DNA of 64,000 nt from Nitrospiria bacterium (GTDB lineage Bacteria > Nitrospirota > Nitrospiria > JACQBZ01), in assembly GCA_035498035.1 (NCBI GenBank), contig DATKAN010000055.1, forward strand, positions 39,739 through 103,738. Reading direction: 5' to 3'. The notes below the pieces were generated by a model. That model made no database searches, was not told the origin of the DNA, and saw only the letters and a list, made by a program, of their open reading frames with translations. A program made the translations under genes and the position numbers. Of the stretch, positions 7,769 through 16,624 are shown one piece after another. Each line of letters opens with the position of its first letter. The first letter of the stretch is position 1.

Positions 7769-8158
7769 TTATGGAACCTGGCGCGCCCTCTCCGACCGTA
7801 TTTCTTGACTGTACGTGTCCTTATCCAGCGGGGTGTAAATCTCCTCAAGAAATACCCCCCGACTGTCTCCCTCCTCCAATAATGACGGATCGGGATCTTT
7901 CCAGGGCAGCGAATAGCTCAGCCGAGGGCGTTCGACCGATCCGACGACCTCGGTTTCCAAGAGCTTGAGTGACCCCAAGACGTCTTTTAATTTCCCGGTG
8001 ATCTCGATTTCCTTCAATTGAACCGATCCCTGGCTCTTTGGCGGCGTCTTTGGGGCTTCCTGGGCATAGCTCCCTCCGCGGCCGCCGGATCCCACCGTCA
8101 AAGCGATTCCGACCATCGTTATCATCATGAACCTTCGGCTAGGGTTGCCCAACGACAT
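7769..8158 (-). CDS. Small secreted protein of the motor cluster
   Basis: A 129-residue protein that I do not recognise. The ATG at 8158 gives a signal peptide (MMITMVGIALTVGSGGRGGSYAQ) with likely cleavage after YAQ; the ribosome site is weak. The mature part contains QLKEIEITGKLKDVLGSLKL, then a Pro/Asp-rich tail with RPRLSYSLPWKDPDP. Residues of the type IEITG.....V...L occur in small periplasmic partners of energy transducers, but I cannot name a family. It overlaps the TPR lipoprotein before it by 20 bases and is 16 bases from exbB, so it is part of the same operon. Confidence 0.6.
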   Translation of the reverse strand: MSLGNPSRRFMMITMVGIALTVGSGGRGGSYAQEAPKTPPKSQGSVQLKEIEITGKLKDVLGSLKLLETEVVGSVERPRLSYSLPWKDPDPSLLEEGDSRGVFLEEIYTPLDKDTYSQEIRSERARQVP

Positions 8159-8843
8159 TTCCCGTCTTGCGAGTTGTTCTCTGTTCCAGGTCCGCGATCC
8201 AGACCTCCACGGTTTGATTCTGACCCGCCAGTCGCTCGTACTCCCGGTAGCACCGCACGGCATCCGTAGGCTGGTTGAGATAAAGGTCGTAAAGCACCCC
8301 CAGGTTGTAATAGGCGGCCGCCAAATTAGGATTCAGCTTTATGGATTTTTGATACGCCTCCTCCGCCTTTCGAAAGTCTCCGTGCTCACGATGCGCAATG
8401 GCCAGATTGTTGTACACCTCGGCGGACACCGTCCGCCCCGAAACAGTGGACGTCAACGACTCGGATAAAACGATCGCCTTCCTGTACTCCGCAATCGATT
8501 TGTCCAGCATGCCCCTTCGACGATAAAGAACACCCAGTGTATTATGAACCTCAATCCCGTCCGGATGGGATTGGGCCAAAGACTCAAAGATCCGTTGGGC
8601 GTTATCAAGCTGCCCTTGTTCCAGATAGGAGAGGCCCTGCCCGTATTCGGAACGGAGCTCTCCGTTCGCCGGTGAGGCGTTATCCGCACGGGACCTTCCT
8701 TTCTCCGTGGAACCCGGCGGCGCCGAATCCCTCGGCGCATTCACCGAAGCGCACCCGATCGCCGCCAAAAAAACCAGCCCTCCTACCGTCGCCCGGAGAA
8801 CCGGGAGGCCCGAAAATATTCCGGATCGTCCGACGCTTTTCAT
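8139..8843 (-). CDS. TPR lipoprotein
   Basis: A 234-residue protein with a lipoprotein signal peptide (hydrophobic VGGLVFLAAIGC, lipobox AIGC). It holds about four tetratricopeptide repeats: GLSYLEQGQLDNAQRIFESL, VLYRRRGMLDKSIAEYRKAI, AIAHREHGDFRKAEEAYQKS and VLYDLYLNQPTDAVRCYREY. TPRs bind protein partners, here probably periplasmic or outer-membrane components. Its ATG overlaps the stop of the large TPR gene by 4 bases. In the myxobacterial Agl-Glt system a TPR lipoprotein of similar layout (GltE) works with the ExbB/ExbD-like motor; equivalence here is inference. Confidence 0.8.
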   Translation of the reverse strand: MKSVGRSGIFSGLPVLRATVGGLVFLAAIGCASVNAPRDSAPPGSTEKGRSRADNASPANGELRSEYGQGLSYLEQGQLDNAQRIFESLAQSHPDGIEVHNTLGVLYRRRGMLDKSIAEYRKAIVLSESLTSTVSGRTVSAEVYNNLAIAHREHGDFRKAEEAYQKSIKLNPNLAAAYYNLGVLYDLYLNQPTDAVRCYREYERLAGQNQTVEVWIADLEQRTTRKTGNVVGQP

Positions 8844-11800
8844 GGGTTGATGGCCGCTTCCCTGTGGATGATTTCATCCAGTTCCGGCTTATGATAACGG
8901 GCCGGGATCAGCCGCGCCAGATCTTCGTAGCTTTGCTTGACCCAGGAATCGTACAAACCCAACTGTTGCGCCCGATGGACATTGCTTTCGTAGGCCGCGA
9001 TCGCCTTTTCTTCGAACGGATAGGCCTGCTCTTCGAGAAGATAATTGTATTGCTCCAGTTGTTGAGGCGTTAAATTCTGCGGGCGCTCGGATTCCAAGAG
9101 CGCGGTCCGGAATTTTTCGAACACCGTCCCTATTTTCTGGGTGGCGGCCGTCGTGACCTCGGACACGTTAAAGTCGGCCGCCTGGGCATATTCCTCCAAA
9201 ACATCTTTCAGCAATTTTTTCTTTCGGTCCAGGTTTTGTTCGAGGGGGGAAATAAGCTTCACCTCGTCAAACTGGTTCGCGAGATCATCCGCCCTCAATA
9301 AATGTGCCTTGGCGATGTAGTAAGCCACCGGCGATCCGGCCGTCTCACCCTGTCCGTACCGATCGATCAAGGTCTGAAGAATAGGCAGGGCGTCCTGGCG
9401 GCGGCCTTGCTGGAGTTTGGCCCAGGCCAATTTATATGTGGTCTCTACCACCTGTTGGTACTCGCCGGAGAATTGGGCCAGATAGGTACCGTAAACCTCA
9501 TCCGCTTTGGCCCAGTCTCCGAGTTGCTCGTAGAGCCGACCGGCTGATAACAGCATTTCGCCCGCGGTTTTACGATCCAGGTTCAAGTTTACCACAGATG
9601 CATACTCCCGGGCTGCATCCTCCAAGCGGCCGGTTTGCTCATGGATCCTGGCCACTTGTATCGTCGCGCGAGGACTGTATTCGGACGACGGATATTCCCG
9701 CGTCAAGGTCGTAAAGGCCTGGACCGCTCCGTCGAGATCTCTCCGAGCCAGGGCGATGTTTCCGGCATCAAACAAGGCAATCGGTGCGACCTCGCTTCCA
9801 GCCATTTCGCTCTGAACTCTCATGAAACCGGCCTGCGCCTCCTGCAGTTTTCCGGCCTTGCGGAGACCCTCGGCCTGCTTGTATAAAGCGGAGGCCCATA
9901 GCCGTTTCAGCTCTTCCCGTTCTTGATTTTTGGCCGAGGCCTCCTCCTGGGCAAGTTTTCGGTAGGCGGTCGCCGCCTGGTCATAGGCCTTTTCCTCAAA
10001 ATAGCGGTCCGCCAGCAGCCGTTCGGAGCGGTAGGCCAGATCCTCTTGCGATGAAACCTGGATCGATTTAATCTTTTCCGAGAAGGACCGGGCTTCCTGT
10101 ATTTTCCCGGTTTCCAGGAGATTGCGCTCCACCTGCAGCAATACCTCCGGTACTTTTTGACTCAAGGCATGAGTTGGATAGCGCTGCATCTGGATCTGAA
10201 ACAGTTGCAGCGCCTCGTCTCTCTGATTTCGGAGCAGGGCCACGCTGGCCGCATCGTACAGGGCCACCGGGGCCACGTCGCTTCCCGGCACTTCGGCCTG
10301 AACCCGCATGAATTCCGTCTGCGCTTCCCGCAACTTTCCGGCATTTTTAAAAACTTCCCCCTGCTTGTATAACGACGATGCCCATAACTGTCTCACTTCC
10401 TTGTCGTCTCCAGCCTCTCCCCCGCTTCGCGCCAGGCGCCGATAGGCCGCCGCGGCCTGCTCATACGCTCCGGCCTCGAAATACGTTCGGGCGATCAGTC
10501 GTTGGGCCTTTACCGCCGTGGGATCTATCGGGAGGGAGGTCTTTACGATCGTTTCGGCCATGGAACGGGCCGCCGGAAGATTCCCGGCACGGTAATAGGT
10601 CTCGGCCCCTTTCCAAAGGATCGCCGCGGCTCGGGGATCGTTGGGAAAGCTCTCCGCGAAACGCTTACAATCCTGAGCGAGCCGCCTCCCCCACGGATCC
10701 GACGGGGAGGCTGGACCCTCCCGGTTCATGATCTTATCCAGCGTCGTGACGGCGGCATATCCCGCTTCCGCGCTGTCATGGTGAAGGAAATAACCGTAAG
10801 CGGTGTGCTCATATTCATCCGCGGCCTCCGGGTAGCGTTGCAGTTCGAAAAGGCCCTCCGCCAAAAGAAAATTCATCCGGGGCGCGTCCGGCTCTCTCGG
10901 AAACGCCTTCAGGTAGCGTCGGTACCACATCAGGGCCCTTTCATAATCCGCAGGCCGCTTTGTTTGCTGCGCTTCCGAGTGATAGAACAGGGCCAGTTGA
11001 CTGGTGAGTTGGCGGTAAAACGGTCGAACTTTTTCCCGGGAATCGACCGAGGCTTTTTGGTACCACAGGCTTTCTTCGCCGAAGCGTTCCACGAAATTTA
11101 TGCGCGCGCGATTGGCCAAATCCACCAATTTTAATTGCTGGTAGGCCTCGACGATCTGCATTTGCACGGCGGGAGCGTCGGGATGGAGGGGATAGGTTTT
11201 GATGAAGGCTTCGTAGGTTCCGACCGCATCCTGGACCCGCTTCTGGGCCATGTACAGATCCCCCAGCTTTCGATAGATCAGCGACTCGTAGTCCCGGTGT
11301 CCTGTTTTCTCGAAATAATCTTGGATCTTTGTCGGCGGTCCCATATAGGAAAAGGCGAACGCCATGCCCCGGATATACTCCAGCACTTCATCCCACTCGG
11401 CGGCCGTCATTCCCGTCGGATCAAGCTGCGGTTGACCGCCGGACTTCACGACCCGTTTCCGATCGACCAGCCGCACAAACATCCCCGCCGCGCTCTCGTA
11501 TTCTTGAAGCGAAAGATAAGTCCAGCCCAACTTGTACATCGCCTGCTCCGCCAGAGTGGGATCCTTCGCGCTGACCGCCTGTTCATAAGCGGCCCGGGCC
11601 TGTCGGTAGCGGTTCGAGTCGTAATACGCCTCGGCCATGCGGAAGACCGCCTCCTGTCGCAACGGGCTGGAGGGGTACCGCTCCACGAGTCGTTGCATCG
11701 AAGCCATCGCGGGCTGGATCTGCCCTTCATCGTCATAAATGTGCGCCAACTGGTAGAGCACCCGATCGTTGTCGGGGCGATCGGGATACTCGGCCAGCAG

Positions 11801-12244
11801 TTTTTCGTAGATCCTTCGGGAACGCATGTGATCGATCTTGGGTAGAACCGGGCGCCCGCTCTTCCGACCTTGTTGTGATTGCCGAAGCAGCTGATTATAT
11901 CGTTCAAGCTGACGGCGATAGGCCAACTCTTCCAGCTTCAGGTACAGATCGGCCAAACGGTGCATGGTTCTGGCCCTGAGCTCACTCCTTTGTCCGGAAT
12001 CGTTGAAGAGGCTGTCTTCGTATTGGTCCAAAGATTTTAATGTATAGTCTTTGGAGCTGGGGGCCGCCTGGTCTTCCATCACTTCCGTCACGACGGTTTT
12101 GATCTCATGCGGGGACAAGTCGTCCGGATTGCGGTAAGCGGAGCAACCGCCCAATTCGCTCCACAACGCCGTAACAGCGAGAATCATCCCCATCTTCGCG
12201 GGGCGGTTTTGAATCCATCGATTTTTTCTAGGGCACCGTTTCAT
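8840..12244 (-). CDS. Large TPR-repeat lipoprotein (1134 aa)
   Basis: An 1134-residue protein. The N-terminal signal ends in a lipobox (LGGC, about residues 31-34), so it should be lipid-anchored. Almost the whole mature chain is tetratricopeptide repeats in several blocks, with repeated lines such as LYKQGEVFKNAGKLREAQ and LYKQAEGLRKAGKLQEAQ around residues 615 and 790, showing an internal duplication of a block of about 170 residues. The last 200 residues are less clearly TPR and end in HKPELDEIIHREAAINP. It overlaps the upstream TPR gene by 17 bases. Large periplasmic TPR proteins are part of Agl-Glt-type machines; I infer a scaffold role. Confidence 0.8.
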   Translation of the reverse strand: MKRCPRKNRWIQNRPAKMGMILAVTALWSELGGCSAYRNPDDLSPHEIKTVVTEVMEDQAAPSSKDYTLKSLDQYEDSLFNDSGQRSELRARTMHRLADLYLKLEELAYRRQLERYNQLLRQSQQGRKSGRPVLPKIDHMRSRRIYEKLLAEYPDRPDNDRVLYQLAHIYDDEGQIQPAMASMQRLVERYPSSPLRQEAVFRMAEAYYDSNRYRQARAAYEQAVSAKDPTLAEQAMYKLGWTYLSLQEYESAAGMFVRLVDRKRVVKSGGQPQLDPTGMTAAEWDEVLEYIRGMAFAFSYMGPPTKIQDYFEKTGHRDYESLIYRKLGDLYMAQKRVQDAVGTYEAFIKTYPLHPDAPAVQMQIVEAYQQLKLVDLANRARINFVERFGEESLWYQKASVDSREKVRPFYRQLTSQLALFYHSEAQQTKRPADYERALMWYRRYLKAFPREPDAPRMNFLLAEGLFELQRYPEAADEYEHTAYGYFLHHDSAEAGYAAVTTLDKIMNREGPASPSDPWGRRLAQDCKRFAESFPNDPRAAAILWKGAETYYRAGNLPAARSMAETIVKTSLPIDPTAVKAQRLIARTYFEAGAYEQAAAAYRRLARSGGEAGDDKEVRQLWASSLYKQGEVFKNAGKLREAQTEFMRVQAEVPGSDVAPVALYDAASVALLRNQRDEALQLFQIQMQRYPTHALSQKVPEVLLQVERNLLETGKIQEARSFSEKIKSIQVSSQEDLAYRSERLLADRYFEEKAYDQAATAYRKLAQEEASAKNQEREELKRLWASALYKQAEGLRKAGKLQEAQAGFMRVQSEMAGSEVAPIALFDAGNIALARRDLDGAVQAFTTLTREYPSSEYSPRATIQVARIHEQTGRLEDAAREYASVVNLNLDRKTAGEMLLSAGRLYEQLGDWAKADEVYGTYLAQFSGEYQQVVETTYKLAWAKLQQGRRQDALPILQTLIDRYGQGETAGSPVAYYIAKAHLLRADDLANQFDEVKLISPLEQNLDRKKKLLKDVLEEYAQAADFNVSEVTTAATQKIGTVFEKFRTALLESERPQNLTPQQLEQYNYLLEEQAYPFEEKAIAAYESNVHRAQQLGLYDSWVKQSYEDLARLIPARYHKPELDEIIHREAAINP

Positions 12245-13844
12245 GGTCCTGCATAAACGTCATGTTTTTGGCGATTCCCAAGTTCGCACGGAGGGCCAGT
12301 TCGTCAATCTGGGCCAGTTGAGATGAGATCTGGTGGGTGGCGGAAGCCCGGAGGAGTTTGTCCAAATCCTGTCCAAGTTCCTGCATCTTCATATGAAGGG
12401 GCCCGAGATCCGGACCCGTGCCCTGCTCCATCTTACGCCCGGCAAGGTTTCCGTCCCGCCGAACGTCCTCCGCCATCTCCTCGTGGAGTCGGAACCACTC
12501 GGCATACACATTCACCAACTCCGTAAACCCGGGTTCCCTCGCCAGGCTCGGAGTTAGAAAAACGAACGGGGCCCCGTCAGCGGATTTTTCCGTTCCCGAT
12601 TTAATCATCCAGTCTTCCAGATTCCTCGTCTTAATTTCCTGAACAAGTTTTTTTAAACTCCCCGCACGCTCGGAATAGGCCTTGAGCGCATCTTGATAAC
12701 TGTCCACGGCCCGATGATAGGCGCTCAGCTTCGAATAACAGCTCCCGATCTGAAGATGGGCCTCCAGGGCATCCGATTGGGAGGCCGCCTGCACGATTAG
12801 ATCCTTAAATACCACGATGGCCTTCACACAGTCCTCCATTCCCATAAAGGCCTTGCCAAGCCCGAATCGGGCCTGTGCACGGTAGCGGCTCTGAGGAGGT
12901 ATCGCTTCAAAGACCGCCACGGCTTCCGGATAGCGTTTCTGATCCATAAAGAAAAACCCCAGGGTCACGCGCGTCTTGTTAATCAATTCCTGAAGAACGG
13001 GATCCTCCTTGGGGTTCAGGCCGACGAGTTTCTGAAACTGGAGCTGAGTCGAAGACCACGCATCTCCCAGATTCAGATAGGCCAGGCCGCTTGAATATAC
13101 TGCAAAGGGGTAATAATCGCTTCCTTCCCCGATCTTGCTCAAAAGATCGATCGCTTTAAGATTGTCCTTAAGATAAAGATAGCTGTTCCCGGCCAGGTAG
13201 GTGGCTTCCTCCCGAAACGGCCATGTTTTATTCATCGGAATCTTAAAGAAGGCCCCGAGCGCCTGCGGATAATCACCCTGCCGATAGTACAATCTTTCCA
13301 ATCGAAACCACGCCTCGGCCGCGATCGGGGGGCGACGGCTCTGGATCGCCAAATCCTTCAATATCGGCTCTGCCTGTGAACTCAGGTTCGCCTCCGACAA
13401 TCGGTTCGCCAGCTGGAGCCGCATCTCCTCGGCCGAAGGTGGGCCGGCGTCGTCGGATGAGACCGGCCGCTCGCCCCTCCCTTGAAGTCGATTCGTCAAG
13501 ACGGCAATTTCCCGTAGACGGGTCTCGATTCCTTGCGAGGTTACGTCCCCCGGAGCGGACCCTCCCGCGGCGAGTCCCGCGGAGTCCCGAGATGTGGGAG
13601 GTCGGGAGGAATGATTCGCCCCCTCCAAAGGGGTTTCGTCGGCTTGATACCGGCGAATCAGGTCCGTCTTAATGAGGGCGAATTTGACCCGGACCTGATC
13701 AAGCTGTTGCTGAAAAGGGGCGGCGGACGTCTCGGCCCGACCGGGAGAGACGGCTGAAACCATCACCATAAGCACGCCGAGGCCCCGACCAATAATACCG
13801 CGGCTGGATGAACCGAACTCAAAAAAAGGAATCCGGGTGTTCAT
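12228..13844 (-). CDS. Exported TPR protein
   Basis: A 538-residue protein if it starts at the ATG at 13844; ATGs at 13877 and 13895 are alternatives and none has a clear ribosome site. The 13844 start gives a signal peptide with hydrophobic GLGVLMVMVSAV and cleavage near GRA-ETS. The mature chain has a low-complexity Ser/Gly stretch (about residues 65-100) and then TPR-like repeats, for example LERLYYRQGDYPQALGAFFK and FFFMDQKRYPEAVAVFEAI. The C-terminal 150 residues are helical without obvious repeats. It lies between ugd and the large TPR lipoprotein and probably belongs to the same envelope machine. Confidence 0.75.
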   Translation of the reverse strand: MNTRIPFFEFGSSSRGIIGRGLGVLMVMVSAVSPGRAETSAAPFQQQLDQVRVKFALIKTDLIRRYQADETPLEGANHSSRPPTSRDSAGLAAGGSAPGDVTSQGIETRLREIAVLTNRLQGRGERPVSSDDAGPPSAEEMRLQLANRLSEANLSSQAEPILKDLAIQSRRPPIAAEAWFRLERLYYRQGDYPQALGAFFKIPMNKTWPFREEATYLAGNSYLYLKDNLKAIDLLSKIGEGSDYYPFAVYSSGLAYLNLGDAWSSTQLQFQKLVGLNPKEDPVLQELINKTRVTLGFFFMDQKRYPEAVAVFEAIPPQSRYRAQARFGLGKAFMGMEDCVKAIVVFKDLIVQAASQSDALEAHLQIGSCYSKLSAYHRAVDSYQDALKAYSERAGSLKKLVQEIKTRNLEDWMIKSGTEKSADGAPFVFLTPSLAREPGFTELVNVYAEWFRLHEEMAEDVRRDGNLAGRKMEQGTGPDLGPLHMKMQELGQDLDKLLRASATHQISSQLAQIDELALRANLGIAKNMTFMQDHETVP

Positions 13845-13950
13845 CCGACGCTCGGGTTTTTTGAAGGTGCTCTCCATCGGTATTAAAGGAAACATAAACA
13901 GGCCGGGGAAAAGCAGGCGGGGTTCTCCTCTCCCCTTGGGGGCCGGTTAA

Positions 13951-15264
13951 TCAGATGGCTTCTCTTCCCCTTCCTACACCGACATACCGAAAACCGGCCT
14001 GTTTCATGCGCTGTTCGTCGTAGACGTTGCGGAGATCAATGAAGATGGGGTTGCGTACCGATTGGCGAAGTCGGCTCAAATCGAGGCTGCGAAATTCGTT
14101 CCACTCTGTTATCAAAACTACGGCGTCCGCATCCTCCGCCGTATCATAGGGATCCTCGCAATAGCGTATCTCTTTTAAGATCTTCCGGGCTTCATGCATG
14201 GCCGCCGGGTCATATGCGCGGATCTTCACCCCTGCTTTCACCAGGGTTTGGATGATCTCGATCGCCGGGGCCTCCCGAATATCGTCCGTGTTCGGTTTAA
14301 AGGCCAGTCCAAGAACGGCCAAATTTTTTCCGTCCGCACCTCCCAAGGCCTGAAGAATTTTCTGAACCATCACGGCCTTCTGTTTCGCATTGACACGGAT
14401 CACCGCATTGAGGAGTTCTAATTCACACTCATTCTGCCTGGCCATCTGAACCAGGGCCAGCGTGTCCTTGGGCAGGCAGGACCCACCGAAGCCGGGACCC
14501 GGATGGAGAAATTTGGGGCCGATTCGACCGTCCAAACCCATCCCCTTCGCCACTTGATGCACATCCGCTCCGACCTTTTCGCAAAGATTTGCCATTTCAT
14601 TGATAAAGGATATCTTTGTGGCCAGAAAGGCATTGGAGGCGTATTTAATCATCTCCGCCGTTGCCACATCCGTTACAATGAACGGAGTCTCGATCAGGTA
14701 GAGCGGTCGATAGAGGTTTTTCATGATCGCTTCCGCCTGCGGACTGTTTGTTCCGATCACCACGCGATTGGGCCTTAAAAAATCCTCAATGGCCGAACCT
14801 TCTCGTAAAAACTCGGGATTGGAAACAATGTCAAAGTCTAAATGCTCTTTGAGATTTTTCCCGATGATCTTACGAAGCCGCTCTCCCGTTCCCACCGGTA
14901 CCGTGCTTTTGGTAATGATCAGTTTATAGCTATCGAGATGTCGGGCGATCGTTTCGGCCACGCTCTCCACATAGGCCAGATTGGCCGACCCGTCTCCCCG
15001 GGGAGGCGTCCCAACCGCAATGAAGACGGCCAGCGCCCCTCGAACCGCCCCGGCGATATCGGTGGTAAAATCGAGACGGCCACCGGCCCTATTTTTGGCG
15101 ACCATTTCAGCCAAGCCCGGTTCGTAAATAGGGATCTGGCCTTTTCGGAGGGCCTCAATTTTTTCCACATCTTTATCCACACAGGTGACATGGACACCAA
15201 ACTCGGCAAAACAAGCGCCGGTCACAAGACCGACATATCCTGTCCCAACAACGGCGATATGCAT
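13951..15264 (-). CDS. ugd: UDP-glucose 6-dehydrogenase
   Basis: A 437-residue NAD-dependent enzyme that oxidises UDP-glucose to UDP-glucuronate, a sugar donor for surface polysaccharides. The N-terminal Rossmann motif is GTGYVGLVTGACFAE with an acidic residue after the second strand. The catalytic Cys lies in GPGFGGSCLPKDT (about residue 260). A second nucleotide-binding domain starts at LAVLGLAFKPNTDDIREAP. Length is normal. It is first on the - strand before the TPR/motor genes, 55 bases from the next gene, so it may be co-transcribed. If so, the envelope machine may be tied to polysaccharide production. Confidence 0.93.
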   Translation of the reverse strand: MHIAVVGTGYVGLVTGACFAEFGVHVTCVDKDVEKIEALRKGQIPIYEPGLAEMVAKNRAGGRLDFTTDIAGAVRGALAVFIAVGTPPRGDGSANLAYVESVAETIARHLDSYKLIITKSTVPVGTGERLRKIIGKNLKEHLDFDIVSNPEFLREGSAIEDFLRPNRVVIGTNSPQAEAIMKNLYRPLYLIETPFIVTDVATAEMIKYASNAFLATKISFINEMANLCEKVGADVHQVAKGMGLDGRIGPKFLHPGPGFGGSCLPKDTLALVQMARQNECELELLNAVIRVNAKQKAVMVQKILQALGGADGKNLAVLGLAFKPNTDDIREAPAIEIIQTLVKAGVKIRAYDPAAMHEARKILKEIRYCEDPYDTAEDADAVVLITEWNEFRSLDLSRLRQSVRNPIFIDLRNVYDEQRMKQAGFRYVGVGRGREAI

Positions 15265-15320
15265 AACACCTCGATTTTACTTACGTATAAAATCATTATA
15301 ATATATCAGATCACCCGACC

Positions 15321-15347
15321 GATATCAAGCTCTCTTGCTTTGATATC
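15321..15347. repeat. Inverted repeat between ugd and rsmI
   Basis: GATATCAAGC (15321-15330) and GCTTTGATATC (15337-15347) form a near-perfect inverted repeat around a 6-base loop, with one extra T in the right arm. The right arm covers the likely -35 of rsmI. It looks like an operator for a dimeric regulator, though no such regulator is encoded nearby. Confidence 0.4.
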
Positions 15348-15363
15348 TATAAACGCCTATACT
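15335..15363 (+). promoter_or_regulatory. Candidate promoter of rsmI
   Basis: TTGCTT (15335-15340), a 17-base spacer and TATACT (15358-15363). The -35 is a partial match and lies in the right arm of the inverted repeat at 15321-15347. Confidence 0.4.
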
Positions 15364-15409
15364 ATCGCCTCAATCGTGCCAATGTATTAAATAATATCGG
15401 TTCCCATTT

Positions 15410-16114
15410 ATGGACGACACAAAATCCGGCTGTCTTTACGTTGTCAGCACCCCGATCGGTCATCTGGAAGACATCACATTGCGGGCGCTCCGAACTCTCA
15501 AGGAAGTCCATCTTGTCGCGGCGGAGGACACCCGCCATACCCAAAAACTGTTCAACCACTATGAAATACACACGCCCCTGACGAGCTACCATGATCACAA
15601 TAAAGAGGAAAAAACCGCGGTCCTGGTTCAGCGACTCAAAGAAGGCCGTTCGATCGCCCTCGTTACGGATGCCGGCACACCGGGGATTTCGGATCCAGGA
15701 TACTATCTGATCAACCGTTGCATTCAAGCCGGGATACCTGTTTCTCCCGTTCCCGGACCATCCGCCTTCCTTGCCGCGTTGACTGTATCCGGTCTCCCCA
15801 CGGATGCTTTCCTATTCGAGGGCTTCCTTCCGAAGAAGCACGCCGGACGAATCAAACACCTCCGGACCCTGAAAGACGAACCCCGCACGATCATTCTCTA
15901 CGAATCCCCCCATCGCCTGGTTCGTTGTCTTCACGATCTGCACGAGATTTGGGGCGACCGCCGGGCCGTGGTGGCCCGTGAATTGACCAAGCTGTTTGAA
16001 GAAATCATCCGGGGTAGACTTTCTCAGGTCATCGCAAAGATGGAGGGAGGATCCATCCGGGGAGAAATTACGCTGATCATCGAGGGTTGTCGCCCTCTAT
16101 CATCGATGTGGTGA
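15410..16114 (+). CDS. rsmI: 16S rRNA (cytidine(1402)-2'-O)-methyltransferase
   Basis: A 234-residue SAM-dependent methyltransferase of the tetrapyrrole-methylase fold that 2'-O-methylates C1402 of 16S rRNA in the decoding centre. Family marks are LYVVSTPIGHLEDITLRAL at the N-terminus, AAEDTRHTQKLFNHY, ALVTDAGTPGISDPG and PVPGPSAFLAALTVSGLP. The chain stops at about residue 234, whereas enterobacterial RsmI is near 286, so the C-terminal helix-turn-helix extension is absent. That shorter form is common outside Proteobacteria. It reads away from ugd and runs toward a - strand TPR lipoprotein gene, so it is probably monocistronic. Confidence 0.92.
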   Translation: MDDTKSGCLYVVSTPIGHLEDITLRALRTLKEVHLVAAEDTRHTQKLFNHYEIHTPLTSYHDHNKEEKTAVLVQRLKEGRSIALVTDAGTPGISDPGYYLINRCIQAGIPVSPVPGPSAFLAALTVSGLPTDAFLFEGFLPKKHAGRIKHLRTLKDEPRTIILYESPHRLVRCLHDLHEIWGDRRAVVARELTKLFEEIIRGRLSQVIAKMEGGSIRGEITLIIEGCRPLSSMW

Positions 16115-16115
16115 T

Positions 16116-16601
16116 TTATTTCAATTCCCGTCGCTTCTTCTCGGATTGCATGTCGAGGTCCAGCAAACGCTGAAGGTCGCTCTTGAGTTTCTCTTTTTCC
16201 GTCTTAATAACCTCCCACTGGGTCAAAACATTCAACCAATTTTCGGCGGGATCTTTCCAAGAGCTGTTCGGGTACTTCTGAATCAATTTTTGAAAATCTT
16301 TCACGGCCATCCCGTAGTCGGAATCCGTATTCCTAAAATAAATCCCGGTATAGCCCGCCCGGTATTGCGCTTCGGCCGCGAGTTCATCGTTTGGAAATTG
16401 ATCCGCCACGTACCGGTATTCCTTAATGGCCTCGGGATACCGACCCGCTTCAAAATACGCGTTGGCCGTCTTGAAATGCTCGGCGGCCGCGGTGGGTTCC
16501 TTCACCGGGGCCGCAAAGCCCGAACAGCTCGATAAAAGTTGAAGGAGGACGAAAAACCCGGCCCCCCGGCGTCGAAGCGTCCCGTGAAACGATGCGCCCA
16601 T
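16116..16601 (-). CDS. TPR lipoprotein (YbgF/outer-membrane-assembly-like)
   Basis: A 161-residue protein. The ATG at 16601 follows GAAAGG and begins a signal peptide with lipobox LSSC, so it should be lipidated. The mature part has about three TPR-like units: HFKTANAYFEAGRYPEAIKE, QYRAGYTGIYFRNTDSDYGM and a WLNVLTQW segment, followed by a charged coiled-coil tail. The spacing and the PNDELAAEAQY..GY pattern recall YbgF/CpoB and BamD-type TPR proteins, but no specific function can be claimed. It is directly downstream of the GGDEF gene; a TTG at 16628 could give a 4-base overlap but would spoil the signal peptide. Confidence 0.7.
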   Translation of the reverse strand: MGASFHGTLRRRGAGFFVLLQLLSSCSGFAAPVKEPTAAAEHFKTANAYFEAGRYPEAIKEYRYVADQFPNDELAAEAQYRAGYTGIYFRNTDSDYGMAVKDFQKLIQKYPNSSWKDPAENWLNVLTQWEVIKTEKEKLKSDLQRLLDLDMQSEKKRRELK

Positions 16602-16624
16602 CCGACAAACCCTTTCCCCGACGC

